Positions 32,910-41,831 of a DNA stretch of 64,000 bases are shown here, piece by piece. Under the pieces are notes generated by a model, which made no database searches, was not told the DNA's origin, and saw only the letters and a program-made list of their open reading frames with translations. The stretch covers positions 2,542,001 through 2,606,000 of the forward strand of contig NZ_LT629689.1 of NCBI RefSeq assembly GCF_900102035.1. Reading direction: 5' to 3'. The translations under genes were made by a program, and so were the position numbers. Each line of letters begins with the position of its first letter. Position 1 is the stretch's first letter. The DNA comes from Pseudomonas extremaustralis. Lineage in GTDB: Bacteria; Pseudomonadota; Gammaproteobacteria; Pseudomonadales; Pseudomonadaceae.

Positions 32910-34577
32910 ATGCCCATTGCAGCTGCTGAATACGATTACGTGGTAGTAGGCGCCGGCCCCGCAGGCTGCCTGCTGGCCAATCGACTCTCCGCCAACCCGG
33001 CCCACCGCGTACTGCTGCTCGAAGCCGGTGGCCGCGACAACTACCCCTGGATTCATATCCCCGTCGGTTACCTCTTCTGCATCGGCAACCCGCGCACCGA
33101 CTGGTGCTTCAAGACCGAAGCCCAGGAAGGCCTGCAAGGCCGTGCGCTGAGTTATCCGCGGGGCAAGGTGCTCGGCGGTTGCTCGTCCATCAACGGCATG
33201 ATCTACATGCGCGGCCAGGCCCAGGATTACGACGGCTGGGCGGCGGCAGGCAATGCGGGCTGGGCCTGGAACGACGTCCTGCCGCTGTTCAAGCAGAGCG
33301 AAAACCATTTTGCCGGCAGCTCGGAATTCCACAGCGACGGCGGCGAATGGCGGGTCGAGCAACAGCGCTTGTCGTGGCCGATTCTGGATGCGTTCCGCGA
33401 GGCAGCGGCGCAAAGCGGCATCGCCAACGTCAGCGACTTCAACCAGGGCGATAACGAAGGCTGCGGCTACTTCCAGGTCAACCAGAAGGCCGGGGTGCGC
33501 TGGAACGCGGCCAAGGCGTTTCTCAAGCCGATCCGCCAGCGGCCCAACCTCACTGTGCTGACCGACGTCGAAGTCGACCGTGTGCTGCTGGAAAACGGCC
33601 GCGCCTCCCAGGTGATCGCGCGTCAACACGGCCAGGCGGTGAGCTGGAAGGCACGCAAGGAAATCGTGTTGTGCGCCGGCTCCGTGGGCTCGCCGGGAAT
33701 TCTGCAACGCTCGGGGATCGGCCCGTCCAGCGTGCTCAAGCCGCTCGGTATCGAGGTGCGGCACGAACTGCCAGGCGTCGGCGGCAACCTGCAGGACCAC
33801 CTGCAACTGCGGCTGATCTACAAGCTGGAAAACGCGCGCACCCTCAACCAGATCGCGGGCAGCATGTGGGGCAAGATGGGCATGGGCCTGCGCTACCTGT
33901 ATGACCGCAGCGGCCCGCTATCGATGGCCCCCAGCCAGCTCGGCGCATTTGCCCGCTCGGGCCCGGAACAGACCTCGGCCAACCTTGAGTACCATGTGCA
34001 GCCGCTGTCCCTGGAGCGTTTCGGCGAACCGTTGCACGCATTCCCGGCGTTTACCGCGTCGGTCTGCGACCTGCGCCCGCAAAGCCGGGGACGTATCGAT
34101 ATTCGCTCGGCCAACCCGGCGGACGCGCCGCTGATCCGCCCCAATTACCTCAGCCATCCGCAAGACTTGCGGGTCGCCGCCGATGCGATTCGCCTGACCC
34201 GCCGCATTGTCGCTGCGCCGGCCTTGAGTCCGTTCAAACCGGTGGAATACCTGCCCGGCGACGCGCTGCAAACCGAAGAGCAACTGCACGAAGCCGCCGC
34301 GCGCATCGGCACGACGATCTTCCATCCGGTCGGCACCTGCCGCATGGGCAGCGATAAGGACGCGGTGGTCGACGCCCAACTACGGGTCCACGGCGTGCCG
34401 GGGCTGCGCATCGCCGACGCGTCGATCATGCCGCGCATCACCTCTGGCAACACTTGCTCACCGACATTGATGATCGCGGAAAAGGCCGCGCAACTGATCC
34501 TTTCGCCAAACACTGTAGGAGCGAGCTTGCTCGCAAGAAACGCAACGGCGCCGCAGCCATCCAGGTTTCCCGCGTAA
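32910..34577 (+). CDS. GMC-family FAD-dependent oxidoreductase (choline dehydrogenase-like)
   Basis: The protein has 555 residues. FAD binding is by YDYVVVGAGPAGCLLANRLS at the N-terminus, then GGCSSINGMIYMRG, and the C-terminal HPVGTCRMG with the catalytic His region and a final NTCSPTLMIAEKAA. Substrates of this family are primary or secondary alcohols such as choline or glucose; the specific one is not clear. A LysR regulator diverges from it and an MHS-family symporter follows, so uptake and oxidation of one compound is a fair guess. The last ~19 residues (TVGASLLARN...) are encoded by a REP repeat that runs past the natural end. Confidence 0.88.
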   Translation: MPIAAAEYDYVVVGAGPAGCLLANRLSANPAHRVLLLEAGGRDNYPWIHIPVGYLFCIGNPRTDWCFKTEAQEGLQGRALSYPRGKVLGGCSSINGMIYMRGQAQDYDGWAAAGNAGWAWNDVLPLFKQSENHFAGSSEFHSDGGEWRVEQQRLSWPILDAFREAAAQSGIANVSDFNQGDNEGCGYFQVNQKAGVRWNAAKAFLKPIRQRPNLTVLTDVEVDRVLLENGRASQVIARQHGQAVSWKARKEIVLCAGSVGSPGILQRSGIGPSSVLKPLGIEVRHELPGVGGNLQDHLQLRLIYKLENARTLNQIAGSMWGKMGMGLRYLYDRSGPLSMAPSQLGAFARSGPEQTSANLEYHVQPLSLERFGEPLHAFPAFTASVCDLRPQSRGRIDIRSANPADAPLIRPNYLSHPQDLRVAADAIRLTRRIVAAPALSPFKPVEYLPGDALQTEEQLHEAAARIGTTIFHPVGTCRMGSDKDAVVDAQLRVHGVPGLRIADASIMPRITSGNTCSPTLMIAEKAAQLILSPNTVGASLLARNATAPQPSRFPA

Positions 34578-34613
34578 TCGTTGACGATTTTCGCGAGCAA
34601 GCTCGCTCATACA
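34514..34613. repeat. BIME: inverted REP pair
   Basis: The left copy is TGTAGGAGCGAGCTTGCTCG and the right copy, inverse, is TTCGCGAGCAAGCTCGCTC. The first copy overlaps the 3' end of the GMC oxidoreductase reading frame, and the gene's stop lies between the two copies. Confidence 0.88.
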
Positions 34614-34692
34614 GAGGAACGCAAAACAGACCGGCGCCGAGATTGGCGCCGACAGTGGAACAACAATAAATAATCACTGTGAGGGCTACCCG

Positions 34693-36315
34693 ATGTCAGA
34701 ACACGCTCAATCCCTGGGCTCGGCGGTTACTGCGAGCACCAGCAGCGAATCAAGGAAAGTCATTTTCGCCTCGTCCCTGGGGACGGTATTCGAGTGGTAT
34801 GACTTCTTCCTCTACGGCGCCCTCGCGGCGGTGATCAGCAAACAGTTCTTTGCCGGGGTCAACGACACCACGGCGTTCATCTTTGCCTTGATGGCGTTTG
34901 CCGCCGGCTTTGTGGTGCGGCCGTTCGGTGCGCTGGTATTCGGTCGCCTGGGCGACATGATCGGGCGCAAGTACACCTTCCTCGTGACCATCATTCTGAT
35001 GGGCGTGGCGACCTTCTGCGTCGGCCTGTTGCCCACCTATGCCAGCATCGGCATCGCCGCGCCGATCATCCTCATCGTGCTGCGCATGCTGCAAGGCCTG
35101 GCGCTGGGCGGTGAGTACGGCGGCGCGGCCACCTATGTGGCCGAGCATGCGCCACCGGGCAAACGCGGCTTGAACACCAGCTGGATTCAATCCACCGCCA
35201 CCCTCGGTCTGCTGCTGTCGCTGCTGGTGGTGCTGGCCTGTCGTTACCTCACCGGCGATCAGTTCGAAGTCTGGGGCTGGCGTATTCCGTTCCTGTTTTC
35301 CATCGTGCTGCTGGGGATTTCCACCTGGATTCGCATGAGCCTGCATGAGTCGCCGGCGTTCCTCAAAATGAAAGAGGAAGGCAAGGCCAGCAAGGCGCCG
35401 ATCCGTGAGTCCTTCGGCAAATGGGAAAACCTCAAGGTGGTGCTGATTGCGCTGTTCAGCATCAACGGCGGGCAAGCGGTGACCTTCTACGCGGCGCAGT
35501 TCTATGTGCTGTTCTTCCTCACCCAGTTCCTGAAAATGGACCCGGCGCTGGCCAATATGCTGCTGATCATCAGCGTGGTGATCGGCGCACCGTTCTTTGT
35601 GCTCTTTGGCTGGCTGTCGGACAAGATCGGGCGCAAGCCGGTGCTGATGCTCGGCCTGTTGCTGGCCACCGTGCTGTACTTCCCGATCTTCAAAGGCTTG
35701 GCGCACTACACCAACCCGGCAATGGACCAGGCCAGCCGCCAGGCGCCGATTACCGTGCTGGCCGACCCAGCCACCTGCACCTTCCAGTTCGACCCAGTGG
35801 GCAAGGCGCGGTTTGACAGTCCGTGCGACAAGGTCAAGACCTTCCTGGTCAAACAAGGCCTGCCCTACAGCAGCGCCGCCGCCCCTGCCGGCAGCCCGGT
35901 ACAGGTGAGCGTGGGTGATGTGCGCATCGATGGCTTCGATGAGTCGGCCCTGCGCGCGGCCGTGACCCTGGCCGGCTACCCATCTTCGGCGGATGTGGCG
36001 CAGGTCAACAAGGTGATGGTGGTGGTGCTGATCGTCGTGCTGATCCTGATCGCCGCGATGTGCTACGGCCCGCTGGCAGCGCTGATGGTGGAACTGTTCC
36101 CGACGCGTATCCGCTATACCTCGATGTCCCTGCCCTACCACATCGGCAACGGCTGGTTCGGCGGATTCCTGCCGACCGTGTCGTTTGCCCTGGTGGTGTA
36201 CACCGGCGATATCTTCTATGGCTTGTGGTACCCGGTGGTGGTGACCGGGGTGAGCCTGGTTGTCGGGATGTTCTGCCTCAAGGAAACGCGGCACGTGGAT
36301 ATCGACCATAACTGA
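34693..36315 (+). CDS. MHS-family metabolite:H+ symporter
   Basis: This 540-residue MFS protein of the metabolite-H+ symporter group (ShiA/KgtP/ProP type) has the signature FEWYDFFLYGALAAVI at the start of helix 1 and RPFGALVFGRLGDMIGRK in loop 2-3. About twelve helices are present. A roughly 100-residue soluble insert between helices 8 and 9 (around residues 338-440) carries two Cys residues and is longer than in classic members. The substrate is unknown; the LysR-GMC neighbours hint at the alcohol or acid oxidised by the GMC enzyme. The ATG at 34693 has GAGGG upstream. Confidence 0.88.
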   Translation: MSEHAQSLGSAVTASTSSESRKVIFASSLGTVFEWYDFFLYGALAAVISKQFFAGVNDTTAFIFALMAFAAGFVVRPFGALVFGRLGDMIGRKYTFLVTIILMGVATFCVGLLPTYASIGIAAPIILIVLRMLQGLALGGEYGGAATYVAEHAPPGKRGLNTSWIQSTATLGLLLSLLVVLACRYLTGDQFEVWGWRIPFLFSIVLLGISTWIRMSLHESPAFLKMKEEGKASKAPIRESFGKWENLKVVLIALFSINGGQAVTFYAAQFYVLFFLTQFLKMDPALANMLLIISVVIGAPFFVLFGWLSDKIGRKPVLMLGLLLATVLYFPIFKGLAHYTNPAMDQASRQAPITVLADPATCTFQFDPVGKARFDSPCDKVKTFLVKQGLPYSSAAAPAGSPVQVSVGDVRIDGFDESALRAAVTLAGYPSSADVAQVNKVMVVVLIVVLILIAAMCYGPLAALMVELFPTRIRYTSMSLPYHIGNGWFGGFLPTVSFALVVYTGDIFYGLWYPVVVTGVSLVVGMFCLKETRHVDIDHN

Positions 36316-36325
36316 GGCCTGCACC

Positions 36326-36421
36326 GTGTAGGAGCGAGCTCGCTCGCGAAAAACGTCAACGATAACGCGGGCTTCCAGGCCAAACGCGTTGTGCTCAGGT
36401 TTTTCGCCAGCAAGCTCGCAT
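36326..36421. repeat. BIME: inverted REP pair
   Basis: The left copy is TGTAGGAGCGAGCTCGCTCG and the right copy is TTTTTCGCCAGCAAGCTCGC. They sit just past the symporter gene and before topB. Confidence 0.8.
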
Positions 36422-36537
36422 CAGTCATCCTGCGTTATTCACACAAATTGCTGTATATCCATCCATATAAAGGTTGATCAATTCCCCTCTTTTGCCCATC
36501 CTGTTTCCCATTCAATGGTGTAACGAATGGGCTGAGC

Positions 36538-38485
36538 ATGCAGCTGTACCTCTGTGAAAAACCCTCCCAGGCCAAGGATATCGCGGCTGTGCTCGGTGCC
36601 AGTCGCCGCGGCGACGGGTGCTGGCTGGGCAATGGGGTCACTGTCACCTGGTGCATAGGCCACCTGCTGGAAACCGCCCCGCCCGATGCCTACGACGCCA
36701 AGTACAAACGCTGGGTGCTGGCCGACCTGCCGATCGTCCCGGCCACCTGGAAGATGCGGGTCAAGCCCAAGACCGCCAGCCAGTTCAAGGCGGTCAAGCG
36801 TCTGCTGGGGGAAGCCCATGAGCTGGTGATCGCCACCGACGCCGACCGTGAGGGCGAAATGATTGCCCGCGAGCTGGTAGAGCATTGCCGCTATCGCGGG
36901 CCGATCCGGCGTTTATGGCTGTCGGCGCTGGACGATGCCTCCATTCGCAAGGCCCTGGCGGCGCTCAAGCCCGGTGCAGACACCTTCAGCCTGTATCACT
37001 CGGCCCTGGGCCGCTCCCGTGCCGACTGGCTGATCGGCATGAACATGAGCCGCCTGTTTACCCTGCTGGGGCGCCAATCCGGCTACCAAGGCGTATTGCC
37101 GGTGGGCCGGGTGCAAACGCCGACCTTGCGCCTGGTGGTGGACCGCGACCGCAGCATCGCCGATTTCGTGCCGGTCGCGTACTGGGCCATCGATGTCGAC
37201 CTGCGCCACGAACACATGACCTTCACCGCCCAATGGCGTGCGGCCGAAGAGGCCTGTGACGATCAGGGCCGCTGCCTCAACCCGCAGTTGGCAAGGGAGG
37301 CGGCCGACGCCATGGACAACGCCGCCAGCGCGAGGCTGGTCAAGCTGCGCACCGAACGCATGCGCGAAGTGGCCCCCTGCCGTTCGACCTCGGCACCCTG
37401 CAGGAGATCTGCTCCAAGAAGCTCGGCCTGGGCGCCCAGGAAACCCTGGATATCGCCCAATCCCTCTACGAAACCCACAAGGTCATCACCTACCCCCGCA
37501 GTGACTGCGGCTACCTGCCACTGAGCCAGCACAGCGAGGCGCCAAAGATCCTCGCCGCGCTGGGCCGTGCGGACGCGGCGGTGAACGAACTGATGCCGCA
37601 CATCGATCCTCAGCGCCGCTCACGGGCCTGGAACGACGCCAAGGTCAGCGCTCACCACGGCATCATTCCTACCGGAGCCGGCAAGGACCTGGCGCAACTC
37701 ACCGGCAAACACCGGGCGGTGTACACGCTGATTCGCGCGCGTTACCTGGCGCAATTTCTGCCTGACCATGAATACGATCGCACCCAGGCGGATTTCGACT
37801 GTGCAGGCTTTGCGTTGCGCGCGGTGGGCAAGGTGGTGATCGAGCCGGGCTGGAAACGCGCCTTGCCCGAAGCCCTGGCCCCAGCCAAAGGCCGTGAAGC
37901 GCCGCCCCCCAAGCATTGCCGGCACTGGCGCAGGGCCAGGACTGCGCGGTGGTCAAGGTCAACCTCAAGGACCTGTGGACCCAGCCGCCCAAGCCCTTTA
38001 CCGAAGGCGACCTGATCAAGGCGATGAAAAACGTCGCCAAGCTGGTGGAAGACCCACTGCTCAAACAGAAACTCAAGGACACCACCGGCATCGGTACTGA
38101 AGCTACCCGCGCCGGGATTATCCAGGGGCTGCTGGACCGCGGTTACCTGGTCAAAAACGGCAAGGCACTGGCGGCTACACCGGCGGCATTCAGCCTGATC
38201 GACGCGGTGCCCCGAGCCATCGCCGACCCCGGCACCACTGCGATCTGGGAACAGGCGCTGGACATGGTGCAAAGCGGTGAGATGAGCCTGGAAGAGTTTG
38301 TCGCCAAACAAGCAGCCTGGATGAGCAAACAGGTGGCGCGCTGCAACGGCATGCGCATGACCATCACCGGTCCGGCAAGCCCGGCGGGCCCTGGTGCCGC
38401 ACCGTGGAAAAAGAAACGCAAGGCCGCGCCCCGCAAGACGGCAGCGAGCCCCAAGCGGGCAAAAAAATCGCCAAATGCCGGGTGA
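36538..38485 (+). pseudogene. topB: DNA topoisomerase III, interrupted by two single-C frameshifts
   Basis: The gene encodes a type IA topoisomerase in three frames. Frame one (36538 to about 37375) has the Toprim-like start LYLCEKPSQAKDIA and DADREGEMIARE, and breaks at GGCCCCCTGCC. The second frame carries ETHKVITYPRSD, with the catalytic Tyr, and AHHGIIPTG. It breaks at CCGCCCCCCAAGC. The third frame continues DTTGIGTEATRAGII to the end. Each break is mended by adding one C (5 to 6 and 6 to 7), giving about 649 residues, the normal TopB length. As it stands the first open frame would lack the catalytic Tyr. Both breaks are in C runs, so a sequencing error is a strong alternative to a real pseudogene. 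Confidence 0.85.
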
Positions 38486-38615
38486 AAGGCAAAAAAACCG
38501 GCAAATGACGTTTTTTGACGGGTTTAACGCCGCTTTGGACCTTGCTACGGCGTCGGCTGTCTAGGATTCTGTAGGGGCTTGCTGACTTCCTAATAACAAC
38601 ACCGGAGTGGCCGAC

Positions 38616-39056
38616 ATGAAAACCGTCGCAGAAGTTCTCAAAGCCAAGGACCTTAAAAACCAGGAAGTCCATACCATTGAATGGGATCACACCGTATTCG
38701 AAGCACTCGTAGTGATGTCATCGAAAAACGTCGGGGCCCTGCCGGTCGTCAAGCATGGTGAGGTGGTTGGCATCATCAGCGAGCGTGATTACGCACGCAA
38801 GCTGATACTCAAAGGCCTGTCTTCAGTCACCACCAAAGTCCATGAGGTCATGAGCGCTCCGGTCATAACGGTCAATGCCCATAAAACTATCGAAGAGTGC
38901 ATGAACATCATGACCGACAGTCACCTGCGCCACTTGCCGGTGGTGGAACACGGCAAACTGCGAGGCCTGCTGTCCATCGGTGACTTGGTCAAGGAAGCCA
39001 TTGCCGAACAAGCCGACCTGATCAAACAGCTGGAGCAATACATCCGCGGCGAATAG
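38616..39056 (+). CDS. CBS-domain pair protein
   Basis: The 146-residue protein has two CBS domains, seen as VFEALVVMSSKNVGALPV with SERDYARKLILKG, and TIEECMNIMTDSHLRHLPVV with LLSIGDLVKEAI. Such stand-alone pairs bind adenosine nucleotides and tune partner proteins. The start is MKTVAEVLKAKDL (38616), with CGGAG 9 bases upstream; a GTG at 38607 is possible. The gene is followed by a sirtuin after 8 bases, and the pair may be co-transcribed. Confidence 0.9.
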   Translation: MKTVAEVLKAKDLKNQEVHTIEWDHTVFEALVVMSSKNVGALPVVKHGEVVGIISERDYARKLILKGLSSVTTKVHEVMSAPVITVNAHKTIEECMNIMTDSHLRHLPVVEHGKLRGLLSIGDLVKEAIAEQADLIKQLEQYIRGE

Positions 39057-39064
39057 GGGACTCC

Positions 39065-39910
39065 ATGCTCGACACCCACGAACATCAGCAGGATCACCTC
39101 GATGTCCTGCACCATGCCATGGTCGAACGGCGTTTCCTGGTGTTGACCGGCGCCGGAATCAGCACGTCCTCGGGCATTCCCGACTACCGCGACAGCGAAG
39201 GCGTGCGCCGGGGCAAGGCGCCGATGATGTATCAGGAATTCCTCGCCACCGCGCAGGCGCGGCGCCGTTATTGGGCACGGGCCATGCTAGGGTGGCCCCG
39301 TGTACATATCGCCCAACCCAACAACGCACATCGGGCGCTGGCGACCTTGCAACAACGCCAGCGCATCACCGGCTTGATTACCCAAAACGTCGACACACTG
39401 CACGATCAGGCCGGTAGCCATGGGGTGATCGAATTGCACGGCAGCCTGCACCGGGTGCTGTGCCTGGATTGCCACCGGCACAGCCCGCGGGACGTGATCC
39501 AGCGGCAGATGGAAATCGACAACCCGCACATGGCGCACGTCCATGCGGTGCAGGCACCTGACGGCGACACCTTGCTCGACACCGCGCTTGAAGCACACTT
39601 CCAGGTCCCCCGCTGTCCCCACTGCAATGGCGAGCGGCTGAAACCCGACGTGGTGTTTTTTGGCGAGAACGTGGCACCGGCAACCGCGGCCAGGGCGATG
39701 TCTGCCGTGGAGCAGGCCGAAGGATTGCTGGTGGTGGGGTCGTCGCTGATGGCTTATTCGGCCTTTCGCCTGTGCAAAGCGATGGTGGAACGGGGCAAGC
39801 CGGTGATCGCCATCAACCTGGGCAAAACCCGCGCAGATGAGTTGCTGCAGACCAAGATCGAAACATCGTGCGAGCGGTTGTTACCCTTGCTGGTCGACCG
39901 GCTGCAATAG
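39065..39910 (+). CDS. Sirtuin NAD-dependent protein deacylase
   Basis: This 281-residue class II-like sirtuin (SIRT4 type) has NAD-binding TGAGISTSSGIPDYRD, TQNVDTLHDQAG with its QNxD motif, catalytic His in VIELHGSLH, a zinc pair CLDC and CPHC, and VVFFGENV. It removes acyl groups from lysines using NAD+. It is larger than the CobB type because of inserts. The gene starts at 39065 after GGGGA and runs to 39910. It belongs to the same strand as topB and the CBS gene. Confidence 0.92.
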   Translation: MLDTHEHQQDHLDVLHHAMVERRFLVLTGAGISTSSGIPDYRDSEGVRRGKAPMMYQEFLATAQARRRYWARAMLGWPRVHIAQPNNAHRALATLQQRQRITGLITQNVDTLHDQAGSHGVIELHGSLHRVLCLDCHRHSPRDVIQRQMEIDNPHMAHVHAVQAPDGDTLLDTALEAHFQVPRCPHCNGERLKPDVVFFGENVAPATAARAMSAVEQAEGLLVVGSSLMAYSAFRLCKAMVERGKPVIAINLGKTRADELLQTKIETSCERLLPLLVDRLQ

Positions 39911-40404
39911 ACCGTGTTTCGCGGTCTAGCCACCTTCATAACGACCCATCAGCGCCAAAGGTGACGCCCGAGTCACGTTCCCGCCCATTCTCCCGCCCTC
40001 ACAACAATTTATGTAGTGATCTAAAAAAATCACTACATAACCGTTGACGTAACCGTTTTGTCCTTGCATGATCTAGACGTCTCCCGGATCGGGAGCGTTG
40101 GTAACAAGCGTTTTGAAAGAGCTCGTCTGACCGCCGAGCTGTTTTTTCCGGATGTGCACTGCCCACAAGGCAGATTGATGAAGCTGACCGAGCCGAAAGG
40201 CGCGGTACAAGGAGCGCAAATGCTGCTTGTCTTCGTTATGAAACCATTGCGTAGCAGTTCATCAGCAAAACTACATGCATCAGGTTCAAGACCCTGCCCG
40301 TATTCGGCAGACCGTCACTGACGCCCGGTTTTCATAACCGGAGACAACTAAGCAGTTTTAACGGAATCAACTGATAGATCGCCAACTGGTCAAGGGGCTT
40401 ACAC
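39911..40404 (+). promoter_or_regulatory. Promoter and long structured leader of the next gene
   Basis: Near the left edge a perfect 12-bp inverted repeat lies at 40009-40020 and 40029-40040 (TTATGTAGTGAT and ATCACTACATAA) around CTAAAAAA. It is followed by TTGACG (40044-40049), a 17-base spacer and CATGAT (40067-40072), a good sigma70-type promoter. A hairpin CTCCCG-GAT-CGGGAG (40081-40095) would sit at the very 5' end of the transcript. The ~320-base leader also holds CCGGTT/AACCGG (40325-40341) and a 33-codon frame with AAGGAG (40220-40321). It could be a cis-regulatory leader or an sRNA locus; this is inference. Confidence 0.5.
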
Positions 40405-40734
40405 ATGAATCTGAACAACCAACCAACTATCGAACAATTGGCTGAGATGTTCGCAGCGCAGAAAGACACACTCGACGACCATATCCTGTGGATTGGCAAA
40501 TCGGGCAAAGTCCAAATTGACTGCCTGGCGCCCCACACCGAAGAAGCCGAGTTCGACCGCAACAACCGTGAACTGGCCGCACGCCTGAAGGTGTACCGCC
40601 GTGGTCAGGGTTATGTCGGCAAGAAGGCTGCGGCCGATCGCAACTTTATCCAGCAAGTGTTCGATACACTTAACCATGCTTGGGAATCTTTCAAAGATAA
40701 CTCGCAAGTTAAAGTCATCGACCGCTACTACTAA
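40405..40734 (+). CDS. Hypothetical small soluble protein (109 residues)
   Basis: The product starts MNLNNQPTIEQLAEMFAAQK, after a weak AAGGGG. It is acidic, with the segment HILWIGKSGKVQIDCL, no membrane segment or signal peptide, and a Cys-light composition. The C-terminus VKVIDRYY is notable for its Tyr pair. I do not recognise a family. It has its own terminator (40751-40787) and a likely promoter 330 bases upstream, so it appears to be a monocistronic gene that is regulated by its leader. Confidence 0.7.
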   Translation: MNLNNQPTIEQLAEMFAAQKDTLDDHILWIGKSGKVQIDCLAPHTEEAEFDRNNRELAARLKVYRRGQGYVGKKAAADRNFIQQVFDTLNHAWESFKDNSQVKVIDRYY

Positions 40735-40750
40735 GTAAGTACAACGCCCA

Positions 40751-40787
40751 GGGGAGTTGGCATATCGCCAACTCCCCTACTTGTTTT
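40751..40787. terminator. Rho-independent terminator
   Basis: GGGGAGTTGGC (40751-40761) pairs with GCCAACTCCCC (40767-40777) around ATATC, followed by CTTGTTTTT. It ends the upstream small gene, and it also sits against the end of the convergent LysR gene. Confidence 0.9.
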
Positions 40788-40795
40788 TAGCCTGT

Positions 40796-41698
40796 TCAAA
40801 AAGTTGGAAACCTGCCCTTCCCCGCTTCATCCCGAAATATATCAAACAACGCCTGGGCGGCCGCCGACAGCTCATGGCCTGGCTTGGTCAATACGCCAAT
40901 CGGCCGCTCGATCACTGGATAGTTCAAGGTGATGCAATGAGCACCCGCTTCTTCCATCTGCCGCGCGCACAATGCCGGTACGGCGCTGACGCCCAGCCCG
41001 CTGGCGACCATCTTGCCCACTGTAGCCAATTGATGACTTTCCAATGCCACGGGTAGCTTCATGTGCAAAGCGCCCAAGTGTTCTTCCAGCATCACCCGTA
41101 CCGTAGAGGGCCGCTGCAACGTAATGAACGGGTGCTCCAGCAAGGTTTTCCAGTCGATCTCGGCACATTCGGCCAATGGCGAGTCGCCCGGCACTACAGC
41201 AATGAAGCGGTCCAGGTACAAAGGAGTAAATGCCAGGGATGATCCTTCCGCCGGCTCGAACGCCACCCCCAACTCCACCTGACGGTCGCGCACCATCTCC
41301 AGCACCTGCTCATTGATCAGGTCATGCACCGTCACATTCACCTGGGGGTAACGCGCACGGAATATCTTCAGGATCGGTGGCAACAGGTTGCCCGCGAACG
41401 ACGGCATCGCAGCGACCGTTACCCGCCCGCGCTGCAAGGTGAAGCGCTGGCGCAGTTCATCCTCGGCGTTGTCCCAGTCGGCGATCAACCGACGCGCCAG
41501 CGGCAGCAGGGACTCACCTTCAGGCGTCAACGCAACATTGCGTGTATTGCGGCTGAACAAACGCCCGCCCAGCCCTTCCTCCAGCCCCTTGATGGTCAGG
41601 CTCAGTGCCGATTGGGACAGGTGCAGGCGCTCGCAGGCCGCAGCAAAACTCAGGCTCTGGGCCACAGCCAGAAAGGCACGCATCTGTTTGACAGTCAT
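40796..41698 (-). CDS. LysR-family transcriptional regulator
   Basis: This 300-residue LysR protein starts MTVKQMRAFLAVAQSLSFA and has the helix-turn-helix LHLSQSALSLTIKGLEE. It diverges from a CoA-transferase/thiolase operon; the gap holds a perfect T-N11-A type inverted repeat (see 41730). It is therefore the likely activator or repressor of acetoacetate (ketone body) use. The effector could be acetoacetate or 3-hydroxybutyrate; this is inferred from the neighbours. Confidence 0.9.
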   Translation of the reverse strand: MTVKQMRAFLAVAQSLSFAAACERLHLSQSALSLTIKGLEEGLGGRLFSRNTRNVALTPEGESLLPLARRLIADWDNAEDELRQRFTLQRGRVTVAAMPSFAGNLLPPILKIFRARYPQVNVTVHDLINEQVLEMVRDRQVELGVAFEPAEGSSLAFTPLYLDRFIAVVPGDSPLAECAEIDWKTLLEHPFITLQRPSTVRVMLEEHLGALHMKLPVALESHQLATVGKMVASGLGVSAVPALCARQMEEAGAHCITLNYPVIERPIGVLTKPGHELSAAAQALFDIFRDEAGKGRFPTF

Positions 41699-41729
41699 GA
41701 GGGGGCTCCAGAAGCAGGGTTGACTATGC

Positions 41730-41760
41730 TGTTTTTTAAATCAATCAACCTTAAAAAACA
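41730..41760. promoter_or_regulatory. LysR operator: TGTTTTTTAA-N11-TTAAAAAACA
   Basis: Perfect 10-bp arms at 41730-41739 and 41751-41760 are separated by 11 bases (41740-41750). This matches the classic LysR T-N11-A motif and lies between the divergent LysR gene and the CoA-transferase operon. Confidence 0.75.
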
Positions 41761-41831
41761 ACTTAACAAATCAATCCGTCGGCGTAACACTCAAGGCATT
41801 GGCTGGCCCACAAACAATAAAAGAGGTGCAT

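Noticed and set aside
34750..36324. Long minus-strand frame opposite the MHS symporter
   Set aside because: His/Gln-rich antisense translation with no recognisable motif; the plus strand encodes a typical twelve-helix protein.
40058..40321. 87-codon frame starting at 40058
   Set aside because: It overlaps the promoter -10 element and the 5' hairpin; there is no ribosome site at its start. Only its last 33 codons have a ribosome site and are mentioned as a possible small ORF.
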